From: Aldrovandia affinis
Taxonomy: Eukaryota > Chordata > Actinopteri > Notacanthiformes > Halosauridae
Assembly: GCA_029706075.1 (NCBI GenBank)
Contig: JAINUG010000052.1
Location: 2,197,498-2,261,497 of the forward strand
DNA length: 64,000 nucleotides
Direction of reading: 5' to 3'
A program made the position numbers and the translations under genes. Below are positions 1 to 11,614 of the stretch, piece by piece; position 1 is the stretch's first letter; every line of letters begins with the position of its first letter. The notes below the pieces were generated by a model, which was given only the letters and a program-made list of their open reading frames with translations, had not been told where the DNA came from and made no database searches.

Positions 1-198
1 TGCAACCTCCCCCCCCACACACACAGTTTTTTTCTAGCCATAATCAAACATGGAGCACTTTCCATTTAACTTAACTTTATTTATTTGAGGGCAATTTCAT
101 CCTGCGGAAGTAGAAGCTTATTACCAGTAAATTACTTTTGCTGCTTTTAAAACACCACCTCTTTACATTCAGCTTGTTGCTTGGATGTCTTACAGAGA
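1..198. other. Intronic single-copy sequence, left window edge
   Basis: There is a short poly-C/CA stretch at 9-25, then AT-rich sequence without recognisable coding, repeat or RNA features. By position it belongs to the presumed dach1 intron 1. Confidence 0.4.
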
Positions 199-971
199 AC
201 ACACTCATCGTAGGTTATGACACACTTATTGTAGGTTATGATGCTCTCATCGTAGGTTATGACACACTTATTGTAGGTTATGACGCTCTCATTGTAGGTT
301 ATGACACACTTATTGTAGGCTATGATGCTCCCATCGTAGTTCATGACACTCATCGTAGGTTATGAAACTCATCATAGGTTATGACACTCATCGTAGGTTA
401 TGACACTCATCGTAGCTTATGACGCCCTCATCGTAGGTTATGACACTCATTGTAGGTTATGAAACTCATTTTAGGTTATGACACTCATTGTAGGTTATGA
501 AACTCATTTTAGGTTATGACACTCATCGTAGGTTATGACACTCATCGTAGGTTATGACACTTATCGTAGGTTATGGCACTCAACTATGACACCAATCGTA
601 GGTTATGACACTCATCGTAGGTTATGACACTCATCGTAGGTTATGACACTCTCATCGTAGGTTATGACGCTCTCATTGTAGGTTATGACACTCATCGTAG
701 GTTATGACACACTCATCGTAGGTTATGACACACGCATCGTAGGTTATGACGCTCTCATCGTAGGTTATGACGCTCTCATCGTAGGTTATGACGCTCTCAT
801 TGTAGGTTATGACGCTCTCATTGTAGGTTATAAAACTCATCATAGGTTATGACACTCATCGTAGGTTATGAAACTCATTGTAGGTTATGAAACAATTATT
901 GTAGGTTATGACACTCATCGTAGGTTATGACACCCTCATTGTAGGTTATGACACACATCATAGGTTATGAC

Positions 972-2397
972 TAGAGATGCACCGATTGCGATTTTCTTGG
1001 CCGATTCCGATTTCCAATTTTTGATTAGTCTGACTTGCCGATACCGATTTTGGCCGATTCCGATTTTTTTCCCTAAAAACAATAATTGACAACTTACACA
1101 AACATTTTTGTAACTTTGCTTTAATAGAAAATTAAGATTGACAATTCTGAGGTAGGTCAGAAGCATGAGGTAGGTCTCACTAAAACACATTTCAAAATAA
1201 AAAAAGTGTTCCAGGTTACTGGACAGAGCTTTTCTTTTTTGTGCAAATTAAATTCAATGATGAATAAAAGAGAATCCAGTGCACAGCTAGCTACTATGCA
1301 CATTTACTTTTCCAAAAGAAAACAGGTGCAACATCAAAATACAAATTAAAATAAATAAAATATAGCCTACATTTTGTCTTTCCTCCTCCCCATATTTTAG
1401 TTCGAACCTATGATGCGCTAGACTAATTTGTTTGCTAGAGGTGGATTAGAGTAGATCCCAATTCTATATAGTGCAATGGAAAACACTTGTAGCGATATAA
1501 GGGCGGATGTTTCAGTTGCGGAGCTTGTCAAAGGCATTGAAACAAGCCGCTCTTCAGCAGAATTTCGTTATTTGCGTGAGTCAGGTAGCCTAACGACTAC
1601 GACTTTAACTAGCTTCAAAGCCTAGATAAAAATGTTTCAAACTAGGAGTAATTGGAAAAGAGGCGTACTGTTTCTGAGTTTGTTTGATAGTGGAAATGCA
1701 CAGCTGGTACCTTCATGCACAACACAGTTAATACACCATTTGTGGTTTAGCTGGAAATCGTTAGATGAATTTATCATTAGGTCTAATAAGTTCGATTTGT
1801 ATGAGTGAATAGCACTGTTTCATAACGTCACTCATTAGCGAACATAATGATTTCAGTGCTTCAGCAGGGCATTATTACGTCAAGTTTATGCACTACCACC
1901 ATGTTCTATTAATGGAAAATGGTTCAGAGGAACCGAACTAGCGCAACGAAGTTAATTCTTAATTAACCCCGGTACCTACGGTACTGTAGAAAAACGAGTA
2001 CCCTCACATTTTCAGAATTTTGGCATCGACTTGGTACCTGGGTGATGATTTTTCAAGTGTCTGATTAGGTTGGTCGTTCCGAACGTTTTCGAGGTTGTTC
2101 CTCCGCGGCTTATTTTCGATTGACATGTATGACAAACTGCAAGCTTTAAGTCGTCTTCACTGACTGTGAAAACGCCCATACTGAGGACATGTTGAGGCGT
2201 GTTCAGCGCTGCGCTCATCTGATCTGTCTGCATTCGCTCACGGGTGCGCGCACGTCACGTGAAAAAGAGGGGGGCGAGGAGCCAACCGGCGCACAGAATC
2301 GGCTATGTGGAGTGATCGGGATCAAGTCACCGATTGAGGCCGATCAGCTGAAAATCGGCCATTTCCGGTCAGAGGCCGATCGATCGGTGCATCTATA
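972..2397. mobile_element. Non-autonomous hAT DNA transposon inserted in the minisatellite
   Basis: The terminal inverted repeats are TAGAGATGCACCGAT (972-986) and its complement ATCGGTGCATCTATA (2383-2397), with one mismatch. The element is flanked by an exact 8-bp duplication GTTATGAC (964-971 and 2398-2405), the target duplication size of hAT elements. The duplication is itself part of the minisatellite unit, so two neighbouring units could mimic it, but the exact fit to both termini argues for true insertion. Subterminal regions repeat GCCGATTCCGATTTT-like motifs. The 1.4-kb body keeps only the first, zinc-finger part of a transposase (see 2012-2233) and lacks the catalytic and dimerisation parts, so it would need a transposase supplied in trans. 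Confidence 0.9.
2012..2233 (-). pseudogene. BED zinc-finger fragment of a hAT transposase
   Basis: This 73-codon frame starts with Met and contains CHTCQSKISRGG followed about 15 residues later by NLIRHLKNHHP. That is a C-x2-C ... H-x4-H BED finger, the DNA-binding domain at the N terminus of ZBED-type hAT transposases, which recognises the transposon ends. It lies close to the right terminus of the surrounding element and reads inward, as expected for the 5' part of a transposase gene. Nothing downstream in the element resembles the RNase-H catalytic core or the hATC dimerisation domain, so this is a relic or the first exon of a deleted gene. Domain identity is by motif reading; splicing to another exon cannot be excluded. 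Confidence 0.75.
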
Positions 2398-3536
2398 GTT
2401 ATGACGCTCTAATCGTAGGTTATGACACTCATCGTAGGTTATGACACTCATCGTAGGTTATGACACACTCATTGTAGGTTATGACACTCATTGTAGATTA
2501 TGACACTCATTGTAGGTTATGAAACTCATCGTAGGTTATGACACTCATCGTAGGTTATGACACTCTCATTGTAGGTTATGACACTCATCGTAGGTTATGA
2601 CACTCATCGTAGGTTATGACACTCATCATAGGTTATGACAGTCTCATCGTAGGTTATGACACTCATTGTAGGTTATGACACTCATCGTAGGTAATGACAC
2701 TCATTGTAGGTTATGACACTCATCGTAGGTTATGAAACTCATTGTAGGTTATAACACTCTCATTGTAGGTTATGACACTCTCATCGTAGGTAATGACACT
2801 CATCGTAGGTTATGAAACTCATTGTAGGTTATAACACTCTCATTGTAGGTTATGACACTCTCATCGTAGGTATGACACTCATCGTAGGTTATGAAACTCA
2901 TCATAAGTTATGACACTCATTGTAGGTTATGACACTCTCATCATAGGTTATGACACTCATCATAGGTTATGACACTCATTTTAGGTTTTGACACTCATTG
3001 TAGGTTATGACAATGTCATCGTAGGTTGTGACACTCATCATAGGTTATGACACTCATTGCAGGTTATGACACTCCCATCGTAGGTTATGACACTCATCGT
3101 AGGTTATGGTACACTGTTTGTAGGTTATGACACTCTCATTGTAGGTTATGACAGTTTCATTGTAGGTAATGACACTCATCGTAGGTTATGACACTCATCA
3201 TAGGTTATGACACTCATTTTAGGTTTTGACACTCATCGTAGGTTATGACACTCATCATAGGTTATGACACTCATTTTAGGGTTTGACACTCATTTTAGGG
3301 TTTGACACTCATCATAGGTTATGACACTCTCATTGTAGGTTATGACTCTAATCGTAGGTTAAGATACTCATCGTAGGTTATGACACTCATCATAGGTTAT
3401 GACACTCATTTTAGGGTTTGACACTCATTATAGGTTATGACACTCATTGTAGGTTATGACACTCATCGTAGGTTATGACACTCATCGTAGATTGACACTC
3501 ATCGTAGGTTATGATACACTGATTGTAGGTTATGAC

Positions 3537-3937
3537 TATAGGTGTTGAGTGGCACCTTGCGTGGGTCTGTGACAAACAAATGACTTTCCTCATGATTCAT
3601 TTTCCTGAGGCGGTGAGCGGTCAGGCCAGTCGACTGGCTAGCAGTACTACCAGCCATATAGCAGTGCAGTGCTTAATGAATTTATCAATGTTTGCTATGG
3701 TGACACTCATGGTAACGGCCCGTTAATGATCATATTTTTAAACCCGAGGCCTGAATATATTTTTTCCTTTATCTGGCTCTGCCGTGTGCGCGCGTGATTG
3801 CTTAGCGTTATAAATGACGCGTACTTAGCGAGCAGAGAGAAAGGCATTGTTTACAACTGGCCCCACACAGTGAATCTGTCCAGTGTAAGGTAATCTGCAG
3901 TAATAAGCTCCATTTGTTTTGTTTAGCTCTTTAACAG
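3537..3937. other. Intronic sequence, nothing recognised
   Basis: Single-copy sequence between the minisatellite and the purine tract. It has no coding, repeat or RNA signal. The 64-codon frame beginning in the last minisatellite unit has no recognisable domain. Confidence 0.4.
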
Positions 3938-4111
3938 AGAGAGGGGGAGAGGGCTAGAGAGAGAGCGAGAGAGAGAGAGACAGAGGGAGAGGGGGCTAGA
4001 GAGAGAGAGAGAGAGGGAGAGACAGCGAGAGGGGGAGAGAGAGAGAGAGAAAGAGAGAGGGGGGGGCTAGAGAGAGAGAGAGAGAGAGAGAGGGAGAGGG
4101 GAGAGGGGGCT

Positions 4112-4149
<38 letters not shown>

Positions 4150-4160
4150 GGGTTAGAGAG
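3938..4160. repeat. (GA)n purine-rich microsatellite
   Basis: GAGAGA/GGGAGA repeats are broken by recurring GGGGGCTAGAGAG blocks, so the tract is a higher-order compound repeat rather than a pure dinucleotide. Confidence 0.95.
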
Positions 4161-4341
4161 AGAAATCTCATTTGAAATCCTACTACCCTCCTTATCTCTA
4201 TTTGTTCAGTTGTTTTTAATGCCACATTCTGAAAGAATTTCAATGGCTGTTCTGCCATGAAGTCATTTGTTATCCTTCAGCAGGCTTTCGTCTCCCTATT
4301 GTATGACAGCCCTGGAGTGCTTGAATCTTCCAGATGGAGCA

Positions 4342-4342
4342 A

Positions 4343-4379
<37 letters not shown>
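4342..4379. repeat. (CA)n microsatellite
   Basis: Near-perfect ACACAC run followed by a short GAGAGA segment at 4380-4395. Confidence 0.95.
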
Positions 4380-4382
<3 letters not shown>

Positions 4383-4483
4383 GGGAGAGAGAGACACTCA
4401 CCCCTTCCACACAGCTCTTTTAAGCATGACATAAATATCTTTAGCTCACGGTGTAGGAAGAAGAGACAAGAAGCACAGTGTCA

Positions 4484-4567
4484 GGTTTTTTTTTTTTTTT
4501 TTGCAAAGCGCCTCTCTCCCTAAATGTAGATGTTTTAAAGATGATGAAGCACGACGGCACAGACACA

Positions 4568-4603
<36 letters not shown>

Positions 4604-4613
4604 TGTGTGTGTG
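4484..4613. repeat. Poly-T tract and (GT)n microsatellite
   Basis: An uninterrupted T run at about 4485-4502 and a GT run at 4571-4613 with one CT interruption. The cysteine/valine-rich frames through it are artefacts of the dinucleotide. Confidence 0.95.
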
Positions 4614-5529
4614 TTTTCTTCTTCTTCTGGTTTCTCCTTTTGTGGTGCTTTACAATGTGGTATTAATACAGTGGTCACAGCGGAGGGCAGGGGCAGCTTG
4701 GTTACACCATTCACGTCTTCACAGTCACTGCGCTTTGAGGAAATGCTATTTGCGCGTTTTCCTCGAACCCGTGATTAAAGCAGTGCTTTACGCTCATGGT
4801 ATTTAGCCACTCCAAACAGCAGGAGAGTTGGATCTCACCTCGAATATTCGCCTCCCTAGAATGTAGGCTACTAACTGCGCTATCTATTCTGATAATTAGT
4901 TGTAAAAAATATATATTCTGTTACGCCTCCTAAGAATGAGTCTCGTAAAACTTTGAATGTCGAGAATCCATCTAATATGACTAAACATGAATATGTAATA
5001 TGAAAATATAAATAGGACCGTTTGTTTTTTCGAGAGTGATCGTTTGACTCCGGGTTTAATCAGTGTTCTTTTTCATCGGCTATGAGTGACTGAATTTTTA
5101 ATTAATGCTCGTGACCACTGAAGTCATAATTTGTTCAAGTGAAACGTTATTTATTATTTATTAATGTAGTAGTATGGGGTTTATTAAGAAAACATCTGTG
5201 TTTATTAATGTTATTTTTATAGATAAAAAAAAAAGTATATATATAAAAAATAGACTAGAATATGATACACAAATAACTAATATTCACAATGCCCTGGGGT
5301 AAACAAGGCACCGATAATCTAAAAGTAAATAATGCTTGAAGTTATGTCGTTATTTGTAGCGCACTTTCTGTTTTGAGACGTCTCTTTTTAATGTCTTTAA
5401 TGATGTCTTTTGTTTGTCTTATTGTTTGTTTTTCCCCTGGGTCCTGGTGTGCCTCCCTTTGGCGGACGTCGCCGCTCACAGGTTGGTCTCTTGTTTAATT
5501 AAAAATGCTTCTTTAGATTCATAAATCTA
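4614..5529. other. AT-rich intronic sequence
   Basis: No coding potential and no recognised repeat. It contains short poly-A and TA runs near 5225-5250. Confidence 0.35.
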
Positions 5530-5712
5530 CATTTACATTTACAGCATTTAGTAGACGCTCTTATCCAGAGCGACTTACAAAAAGTAAGCCATTTAAACAT
5601 GGTAAGATTAATCATGGTTAGTGCAAGAGATCAGTGTACTAACACTGCAGTAGACATCATTGTTGGCAGCTGCACACCACACCTGTAACACAGGGAAGGA
5701 AAAGTTAGTAGT
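5530..5712 (-). repeat. Interspersed repeat with teleost SINE-like tail (copy 1)
   Basis: It starts with the common fish motif GCATTTAGTAGACGCTCTTA / CCAGAGCGACTTAC and continues into about 120 bp that recurs at 41515-41670 (both contain GGTAAGATTAATCATGGTTA-type sequence and CAGTAGACATCATTGTTGGC). Two copies in one window show it is an interspersed family. Orientation is inferred from the tail motif, which reads as the reverse complement of a SINE 3' end. Confidence 0.75.
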
Positions 5713-6314
5713 TTAAAAATATATATATTATTACCGTTTTAAACATGTAAACAGTGGTGATGGCATTTCATTAATGTAGAGAATCAGTGGTAGTGGAGTC
5801 TGAAATCCACTGGGGTGTGCACAGTGAACTCCACTGTAATTAGTGCCATGCGCTACCATGATGCTCGGCCACCTTACCTGATGTAGACGAGAAGCTCAGG
5901 TATCAAATATACTAAAGAAGTCAAAATGGCAAGGCATGTAGTTAACAGTTCTTCATCTGATATTCTTACCTTTCTATTAAATAGCATATTATTTTAAATA
6001 GCATTATTTTCATAAAATATTAATTTTGGTCACTGTATTTCATTCATTTTTACTCACAATTTCTCACATTAGTCTCTCCTGTGCTCCCTTGACTCCAGAT
6101 ACATTGTTGAATTTAAGTTCAACAGGAAATGCCCCACATCTCAGCACACTGGTGTGAATCCAAAACAAACGTTCAAGAAAACGATGCTGTTTTAAGCGTG
6201 TTTACAGATACGTGACGTTAATATTAACGTGTGTCCATATTTTAAAACATTCATGTTATTGCACATCATTTGTTGTTGTTGTTCAAAGTTATTGTGATTA
6301 TATTCATTAATAGT
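5713..6314. other. AT-rich intronic sequence
   Basis: No gene or recognised repeat. It includes TA-rich runs and a short GTTGTTGTTGTT microsatellite near 6272. Confidence 0.35.
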
Positions 6315-6472
6315 GGTTCTGTGTGGCTCAGTAGGGAGAGCATGGCGCTGACAATGCTTAGGTTGTGGGTTCGATTTCCATTGGGACCACATATACTGAA
6401 AAATGTATGCATTCACTACTGTCAAGTCGCTCTGGATAAAAGCATCTGCTAAATGCCAAAAAAAAATAATAA
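6315..6472 (+). mobile_element. tRNA-derived SINE, family A, copy 1
   Basis: The 5' part resembles a tRNA promoter: box A in TGGCTCAGTAGGGAGAG and box B in GGTTCGATTTCC. The 3' part carries the fish SINE core GGATAAAAGCATCTGCTAAA and ends in an A-rich run. Eight copies of family A occur in the window (6315, 6803, 7057, 15342, 16317, 34212, 43049 and 52906). The degenerate T-loop and lack of a clover-leaf 3' half show it is a SINE and not a tRNA gene. Confidence 0.9.
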
Positions 6473-6802
6473 TAGTGTGATAAATTACATTTAGTAGTTC
6501 AGTTACTTACACAAAAAATGGGTGATGCAGGGTAGCTTGCATTAAAAATGTGTTCTGTGGAACATTTAGCTGATCCCTAATGTTTGCGTTTAAATTATTA
6601 TCTGTGCAACACAGATTGCCCGAAGATTACAGCAAAATTATGACTATTTAAAAATATATGAACAGTTTTGATTTATGTATGTTTCATAATTGTACAGGAC
6701 TTTCACCTTAATTTTAAAAATCCAAGAAATAGATTTTTACAAACATTCAATATTAATTCACACCAAATGTCTGATTGTAATATATTATATAATAATAATA
6801 AT

Positions 6803-6950
6803 ATATGCCATTTAGCAGGCGCTTTTATCTAAAGCAACTTACGGTAGTGAATCCATACATTTTTCAGTATATGTGGTGCCGATGGGAATCAAACCCACAA
6901 CCTAAGCGTTGTCAGCGCCATGCTCTACCTACTGAGCTACGCGGAACCAC
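6803..6950 (-). mobile_element. tRNA-derived SINE, family A, copy 2
   Basis: Reverse-complement copy: the tail (ATGCCATTTAGCAGGCGCTT) is at the left and box B/box A (GGAATCAAACCCACAACC, CTACCTACTGAGC) at the right. It inserted next to an AAT/TA-rich run. Confidence 0.9.
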
Positions 6951-7056
6951 TTATATTTTGGAACAGTTTTGGAACAGCACTGTTACTCCCATAGAGACTG
7001 GAGACACTACAGGACTAACTTCATTAGTTTGATTAGACCCTAACTAAGAAGTAACT

Positions 7057-7155
7057 GGTTCTGTGTGGCTCAGTAGGTAGAGCATGGCGTATGTAAAATG
7101 TATGCATGAATTACTATAAGTCGCTTTGGATAAAAGCATCTGCTAATTGCCATAT
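7057..7155 (+). mobile_element. SINE family A, copy 3, internally deleted
   Basis: The 5' box A region GGCTCAGTAGGTAGAGCATG is followed immediately by TATGTAAAATGTATGCATG, so about 55 bp including box B are missing compared with the other copies. The tail GGATAAAAGCATCTGCTAA is present. This copy lacks an internal promoter and should be dead. Confidence 0.85.
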
Positions 7156-7958
7156 AGTATGGTATAGCTGGCCAGCCTGTTGCCAAGAGAAGTGATGACA
7201 GCACTTTATTAATGAAGTTTGATGTAGGGCATTAAACTGATCCAGTATGTTCATAAGCTCTTGGGCACTAATTTGAGGTGTGTGTGTGGGGGTGTGGGGG
7301 GCAGCAGTAATGTATGGGGGAAAAAAACCCTGTTGTCCTCAAACAAGAATCAAAGAAACCCAATCTGGTCTCCCCCTTTTTTGAAGCGGGGTAAACGAAT
7401 GAGAACGGGGATCTTGAGCGTGGACGTTTTTGTTTGGCTCTCTCTGGTTCCTGGTGAGAGCCTTAATTGCATTTTGTGTCTCCGAGTAACTGCCTAAGTG
7501 ATGGTTTCCCTTCCTGCCGATGCCTGCCTGAGTTTTTCAAGCTCTGTTACCCTGTGAAGGAGAACACCACTCCGGTAAGGGGAAATTGCTTAGAATAAAG
7601 GTATTTTAAGACGGGCTGTCTTCAGGCTTTAAGGGCTCCGTGTTCAATGTCTGAGACATTGCGTACTTATTTGCTTCCTGTGTTCAAATTGCGTTAAAGA
7701 AAGCTCTCATGCGGAATCATTTATATAAAAAAAGAAATACAATTTTAAAAAGCACGTAAGTACTTACCTTTGCGTATAGAATGCACCTTTGTTTTACATC
7801 TCTCAGACATAAACAAACATGGCCTCGCTTCATGTTTTCTCATGTATACAAATGCGCTCAGGTTTGTCTTTTCTTAAGCTTTCACAGATCGCCTGACCTG
7901 AATAAGTCATTCAACAACACTGAAGGCATAAAGAACAGCTGCACGGCATTACCAAACT
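7156..7958. other. Intronic single-copy sequence
   Basis: No gene or repeat recognised. 7440-7600 is balanced in composition and repeat-free. Confidence 0.35.
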
Positions 7959-7987
7959 GCAAAGGCCCTCACAAAAAGGGAGGATGT

Positions 7988-8344
7988 GGGGCCTCAGATA
8001 GCGTAGCGGTGTAACGCACCCGCTTTGCGAATGTGAGCTGCCTATTACAGCCGCCGTTCGAAACGCGACTGTGCCAGACTGGCGCTGGCTGAGAGCCCCG
8101 ATCGGGCTCGCTGAGAAGCACAAAAGGGTGTCTCCAGAAAGTGGGTGGGCAAGTCTGTCTCGGAGGAGGCGGAGATTGCCACCCTTGGGGAATTAGTTTG
8201 CCCCGTAGAGACAGGCGGCGAGTTCGTGGGAGAGGGCGAATCTAAATAAATCGAGGGTATAATTGACCACTGAATTGGGAGAAAAACGAAAAAAATCAGA
8301 AATGAGTAAAACTAAATTATTCTGAAAAAAAACCCCCAAAAACC
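7988..8344 (+). mobile_element. tRNA-derived SINE, family B, full-length copy with long TSD
   Basis: It is flanked by a perfect 29-bp target site duplication (7959-7987 and 8345-8373), which fixes both ends and proves LINE-type retroposition. The head reads GGCCTCAGATAGCGTAGCGG with tRNA-like box A, then GCCGTTCGAAACGCGACTG with box B. The body contains CGGAGGAGGCGGAG and GCCCCGTAGAGACAGG blocks, and the tail AGGGTATAATTGACCACTG leads into an A-rich end. About eleven copies of this 300-380 bp family are in the window, making it the most abundant repeat by length. Confidence 0.93.
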
Positions 8345-8373
8345 GCAAAGGCCCTCACAAAAAGGGAGGATGT

Positions 8374-9299
8374 TGAAGAAGTCACATACTTTACTGCATT
8401 CTGAAGATGTGTAGGGCAAAGGAGCGATGTAGGCTCCCTGTTCTCAGTTCACGAGATGATGTTGTTTTACATGAACTGCCACGCGTAATTCAAGCGCCTG
8501 CAAAAAAAGAGAGATGTGTGCCGTTCACGGTGAGTTGTTAAGCGCGTCAAATATTGAAGCGTGATACTGCCCCGCAATTGAGGTGTATCGTAGTTTGCTT
8601 AAATAAAAGTAAGAACGAGTTCCATAACCGCTGGGAAATGATAGCCATTACAAAGCCATCTCTGGGCGATTTGGTCTGGGAGACTTACGACGACAGACCT
8701 CAACGCCCCCTTTTCGAACTTAATGGAGCCATAGTTTAATTTTACAATGACTTGATTGACAGGCACGTTATATATCTCAACAGTAACCCCTGACATTGTA
8801 TATTAAAGTAGGATTAAAGCAAGGTGCTGACACGTATTAAGAAATTAAGTCAGGTCTCTGCGCTGACAGCTTTTTCATTTTTTCCCCCCTGTCCTCAAGA
8901 CAGCAGTATAATTCCGCTGTTGCTCAGTACCAGTTCATTTTAAACATTAGGGAAATCCAATTTATTTTTAGTGTAGCATTATACGCCACTCACAGAAAAC
9001 AACAATTGATACGTTACGTGTGTATATGCAACTTATACATTGTAAGAAATGTAATGTAAAGATGTAAAACTAATAACAAGAAATGTTTAGCCTGCGAGTC
9101 AATGCGCATGAGCCTTTGAACCACATTTTGAGCTTTAACTCAATTCTTACTCAATTCTCAATTTTAACTCAAAGCTTTAACTGTGAATAAACAAGTAAAC
9201 TGCAGGGGCAGACAAAGATGGCCGCCTCAGTCTTTCCTGCTGCAGGATGACGAGCCTTGTTTTTGAGTTGTCTCTTTCATATTGTTGTTGTATAAATCC
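8374..9299. other. Intronic single-copy sequence
   Basis: No coding or repeat signal. 8818-8940 is repeat-free with mixed composition and could be regulatory, but nothing specific supports this. Confidence 0.35.
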
Positions 9300-9600
9300 C
9301 CCCTTTGTAGTGACACCCACAGAGCGATTGATTTAAAAGTTGCTTGTTTGTGTCTGTTTTCCTTCATCTATGAATTTTGCCGAGGGTCCGGCATGGAGAC
9401 AATGAACCAACAAAAAGATTGTTTTAACAGCTGCTGTGTCTTTTGATTACACGCTTCTTTGAAGTATTACTTTGAGTTGGCCTTTGAACTTTGGACGGAG
9501 ATCAGAAATGAGTCTGGTTTCTTTTTGATGTAAATGGAGGCATTTTTATTGTCTGAGTGATCATATACTGTTTCCAACCATTTTTGAGGACAAGTTGGTG
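9300..9600. promoter_or_regulatory. Candidate conserved intronic enhancer
   Basis: About 300 bp free of repeats, with clustered motifs typical of developmental enhancers: E-box CAGCTG in AACAGCTGCTG, TTGATTTAAA, TTTGATTACA and GGCCTTTGAACTTTGG. By family knowledge the dach1 locus contains many long-range enhancers. Conservation itself was not tested, so this is a placement guess from composition. Confidence 0.25.
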
Positions 9601-10739
9601 TTGATTTTCAGTGGTGGAAGGAGAGAGCGAGGGAGGGGTGGCACTCTCCCATGCACTGTACTCCCAAATATAAAAGTACAAGCTATCTACTGAGTGCCCA
9701 CATTGAGAAAGCGTTCAATAGGAACAACGGTCTCAATACTTTCCTCACCCTTAATGACTTCTAGTTCTAGAATGGCATGAAAAGTCGGTGCCGGAAAAGC
9801 AGATTCGTTCAATTTTGAACTTGGGGGGTCCCAAGGAAGACTGAAATACTGCCCTTTTGAAATGCATTGAATATTATAGATATTCCAGCCTCTTGATAAT
9901 AAACATTATCAAGTTATGTGATATGTATTGCATTGTGAAACAGTAGATAATGCACTGTACTTGGAGAAAGAATAACAGATGATATGGCAACATGATTTAA
10001 GGTGTAACTTTATACTAATAATTCGATATATACAGGACATGTTGCTAGGTTTTGTTGACCTTTGTACAGTATAGTGCTTCTCTGTTGTCTCGGATCTTGA
10101 ATAGCCTTGTTCTCCTTCTCTGGTTCACAGGGGTTTCTTTATAACTAACTGTGAGACCAAGAGACAATGCAGAAATAATATTAAAGAACATGTCCCATAT
10201 CTGTCAGAGTCATTGAGAGACTGCGCACAATGCTTTGATTTATTCTCCACTCCGGAACATATGCATTTCTTTGTTGTTAATTTTCATTGCAACAAGGACA
10301 AAGAAATGAATGGCCCCCTATACCCAACCAATGACCCACATACTGTAGGTCTATACAGAAAATGGAGTACGTCTCCAAATCTTTATGTACAGAATGCTCT
10401 ACTTAACGCAACTGCGATGGACTGAAACGCTAACACACAAAGTCCTCTAATCCTATACTCATTTGTACTCAAGTACTACATTTTAGATCAAACCCCCCTT
10501 TCCTTTATCCATGTTTGAGTTCAAATGTAGACACAAATTCAAAGGACATAGTAAATATCTTAACTCCTGGGAGAACTTTTTTTAATATATATATTTTTTT
10601 AGATATTTTTATATTATGTCCTACATTTTTTGTCAGCTAAAAATTGGGATGTAGACTGAGTGGGGGTTGGGTGGGGGGTTGGGGGAGCATGTTCCTCAGT
10701 TGTCAAAAGGCAGTAAGTAATGATTAAAATAGCAGTGTG
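9601..10739. other. Intronic sequence
   Basis: No gene, RNA gene or transposon recognised. It has short poly-T/TA stretches at 10578-10606 and G-rich runs at 10663-10685. Confidence 0.35.
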
Positions 10740-10955
10740 AAACGCTGGGAGATTAAAGTGATGGTAATGATAAGAGGGAGAAGAAAAGGGCAAGCTATAT
10801 TTTAATTCCTGGGAGAATGGCTAATGACTTCTATTGCCTGAGATTAAACTAAACCTGTCTCATCAGCTCTTTCTGCTCTGTGTGGAAAGAAAAAAGCTTT
10901 CAGCACTTTAATTTATTAAACTCTTTTAAAGGAGGTACATTGATCTGCGTAGGTT
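10740..10955. promoter_or_regulatory. Candidate conserved intronic element
   Basis: A repeat-free segment with GGTAATGATAAG, GGCTAATGACTTC and TTTAATTTATTAAAC (homeodomain-like ATTA cores) just before the poly-A run. Suggested by composition only. Confidence 0.2.
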
Positions 10956-10961
10956 AAACTT

Positions 10962-10986
10962 AAAAAAAAAAAAAAAAAAAAAAAAA
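10962..10986. repeat. Poly-A run
   Basis: An uninterrupted run of about 25 A. No retroposon body was recognised upstream of it. Confidence 0.9.
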
Positions 10987-11614
10987 TGTGGGGGGAACGC
11001 ACCACGAGAACCACGTATTTGAGAGGCCCAGGCAGTTTAGTCGCTTCAGGCACACTCTGTATTATAAAGAATTCATTATCTATGAGATGCCACATTTAAT
11101 CAGAAAATATCAATTATTTAAAGAGGAGAGGTTTGTTCCTGTTTAAAGCAAGAGAACTCTCCTGTTTACCGACGGACCAGATTGAATTGACAAGAGCAGA
11201 AGATCTGTATGTCAAAATTTATCATTTGTATACGTTGAAATTTATGACTTTTTTTTCCTTCTCTGTTTCTATTTTTACACAACCTATTTGTTATCTTCAG
11301 GGTTTATATTCTCACAACATGTAAAGGTTAATGTGTACGTTAATGTAATTACGGCAAAACGCGTCAAATACCTTCTGTACTTAATCGTGTCATCTGATTG
11401 CCTTCCCAGAAAATAATCCCATATGGCAGTAGTTGGTCGAACCCTGAGCAATGAGACGTGGCATGTGTGACCCCATGTCGTAAAATGTACAATTTCTGTT
11501 GACATGGCGATGCCCTGATTCGGCAGCATTCACCACTCTGTTTTATTTTTTGGCATGTCCCTCCCGAAGGTAGAGATTTGATGCCAGAAACTGTAAGGCT
11601 TAGCGTGTTTTTTT
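10987..11614. other. Intronic sequence
   Basis: No gene or repeat recognised. Confidence 0.35.

Larger units (their letters stand above)
199..3536. repeat. 19/21-bp minisatellite array (split by a hAT element)
   Basis: About 100 head-to-tail units of a 19-bp motif, core CTCATCGTAGGTTATGACA, are mixed with 21-bp variants that carry an extra CA or CT (ACACTCATCG, CGCTCTCATCG). The left block is 199-971 and the right block 2398-3536. Common variants are CATTGTAGG, CATCATAGG and CATTTTAGG. Because 21 bp is a multiple of three, the left block is open in several frames and gives a seven-residue repeat, but it has no start context, no splice logic and no relative I know, so it is not a gene. Unit sequence and period are seen directly; the unit count is estimated by eye. 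Confidence 0.95.

Noticed and set aside
199..365. Open frames with a seven-residue repeat (TLIVGYD) as a repeat protein gene
   Set aside because: They are a by-product of the 21-bp minisatellite units, present on both strands, without splice or promoter context.
199..3536. CRISPR-like array
   Set aside because: Units are contiguous with no unique spacers of constant length, and the genome is eukaryotic.
6315..6400. Functional tRNA gene
   Set aside because: Box A and box B are present, but the acceptor and T stems do not pair and the sequence continues into a shared SINE tail found in eight copies.
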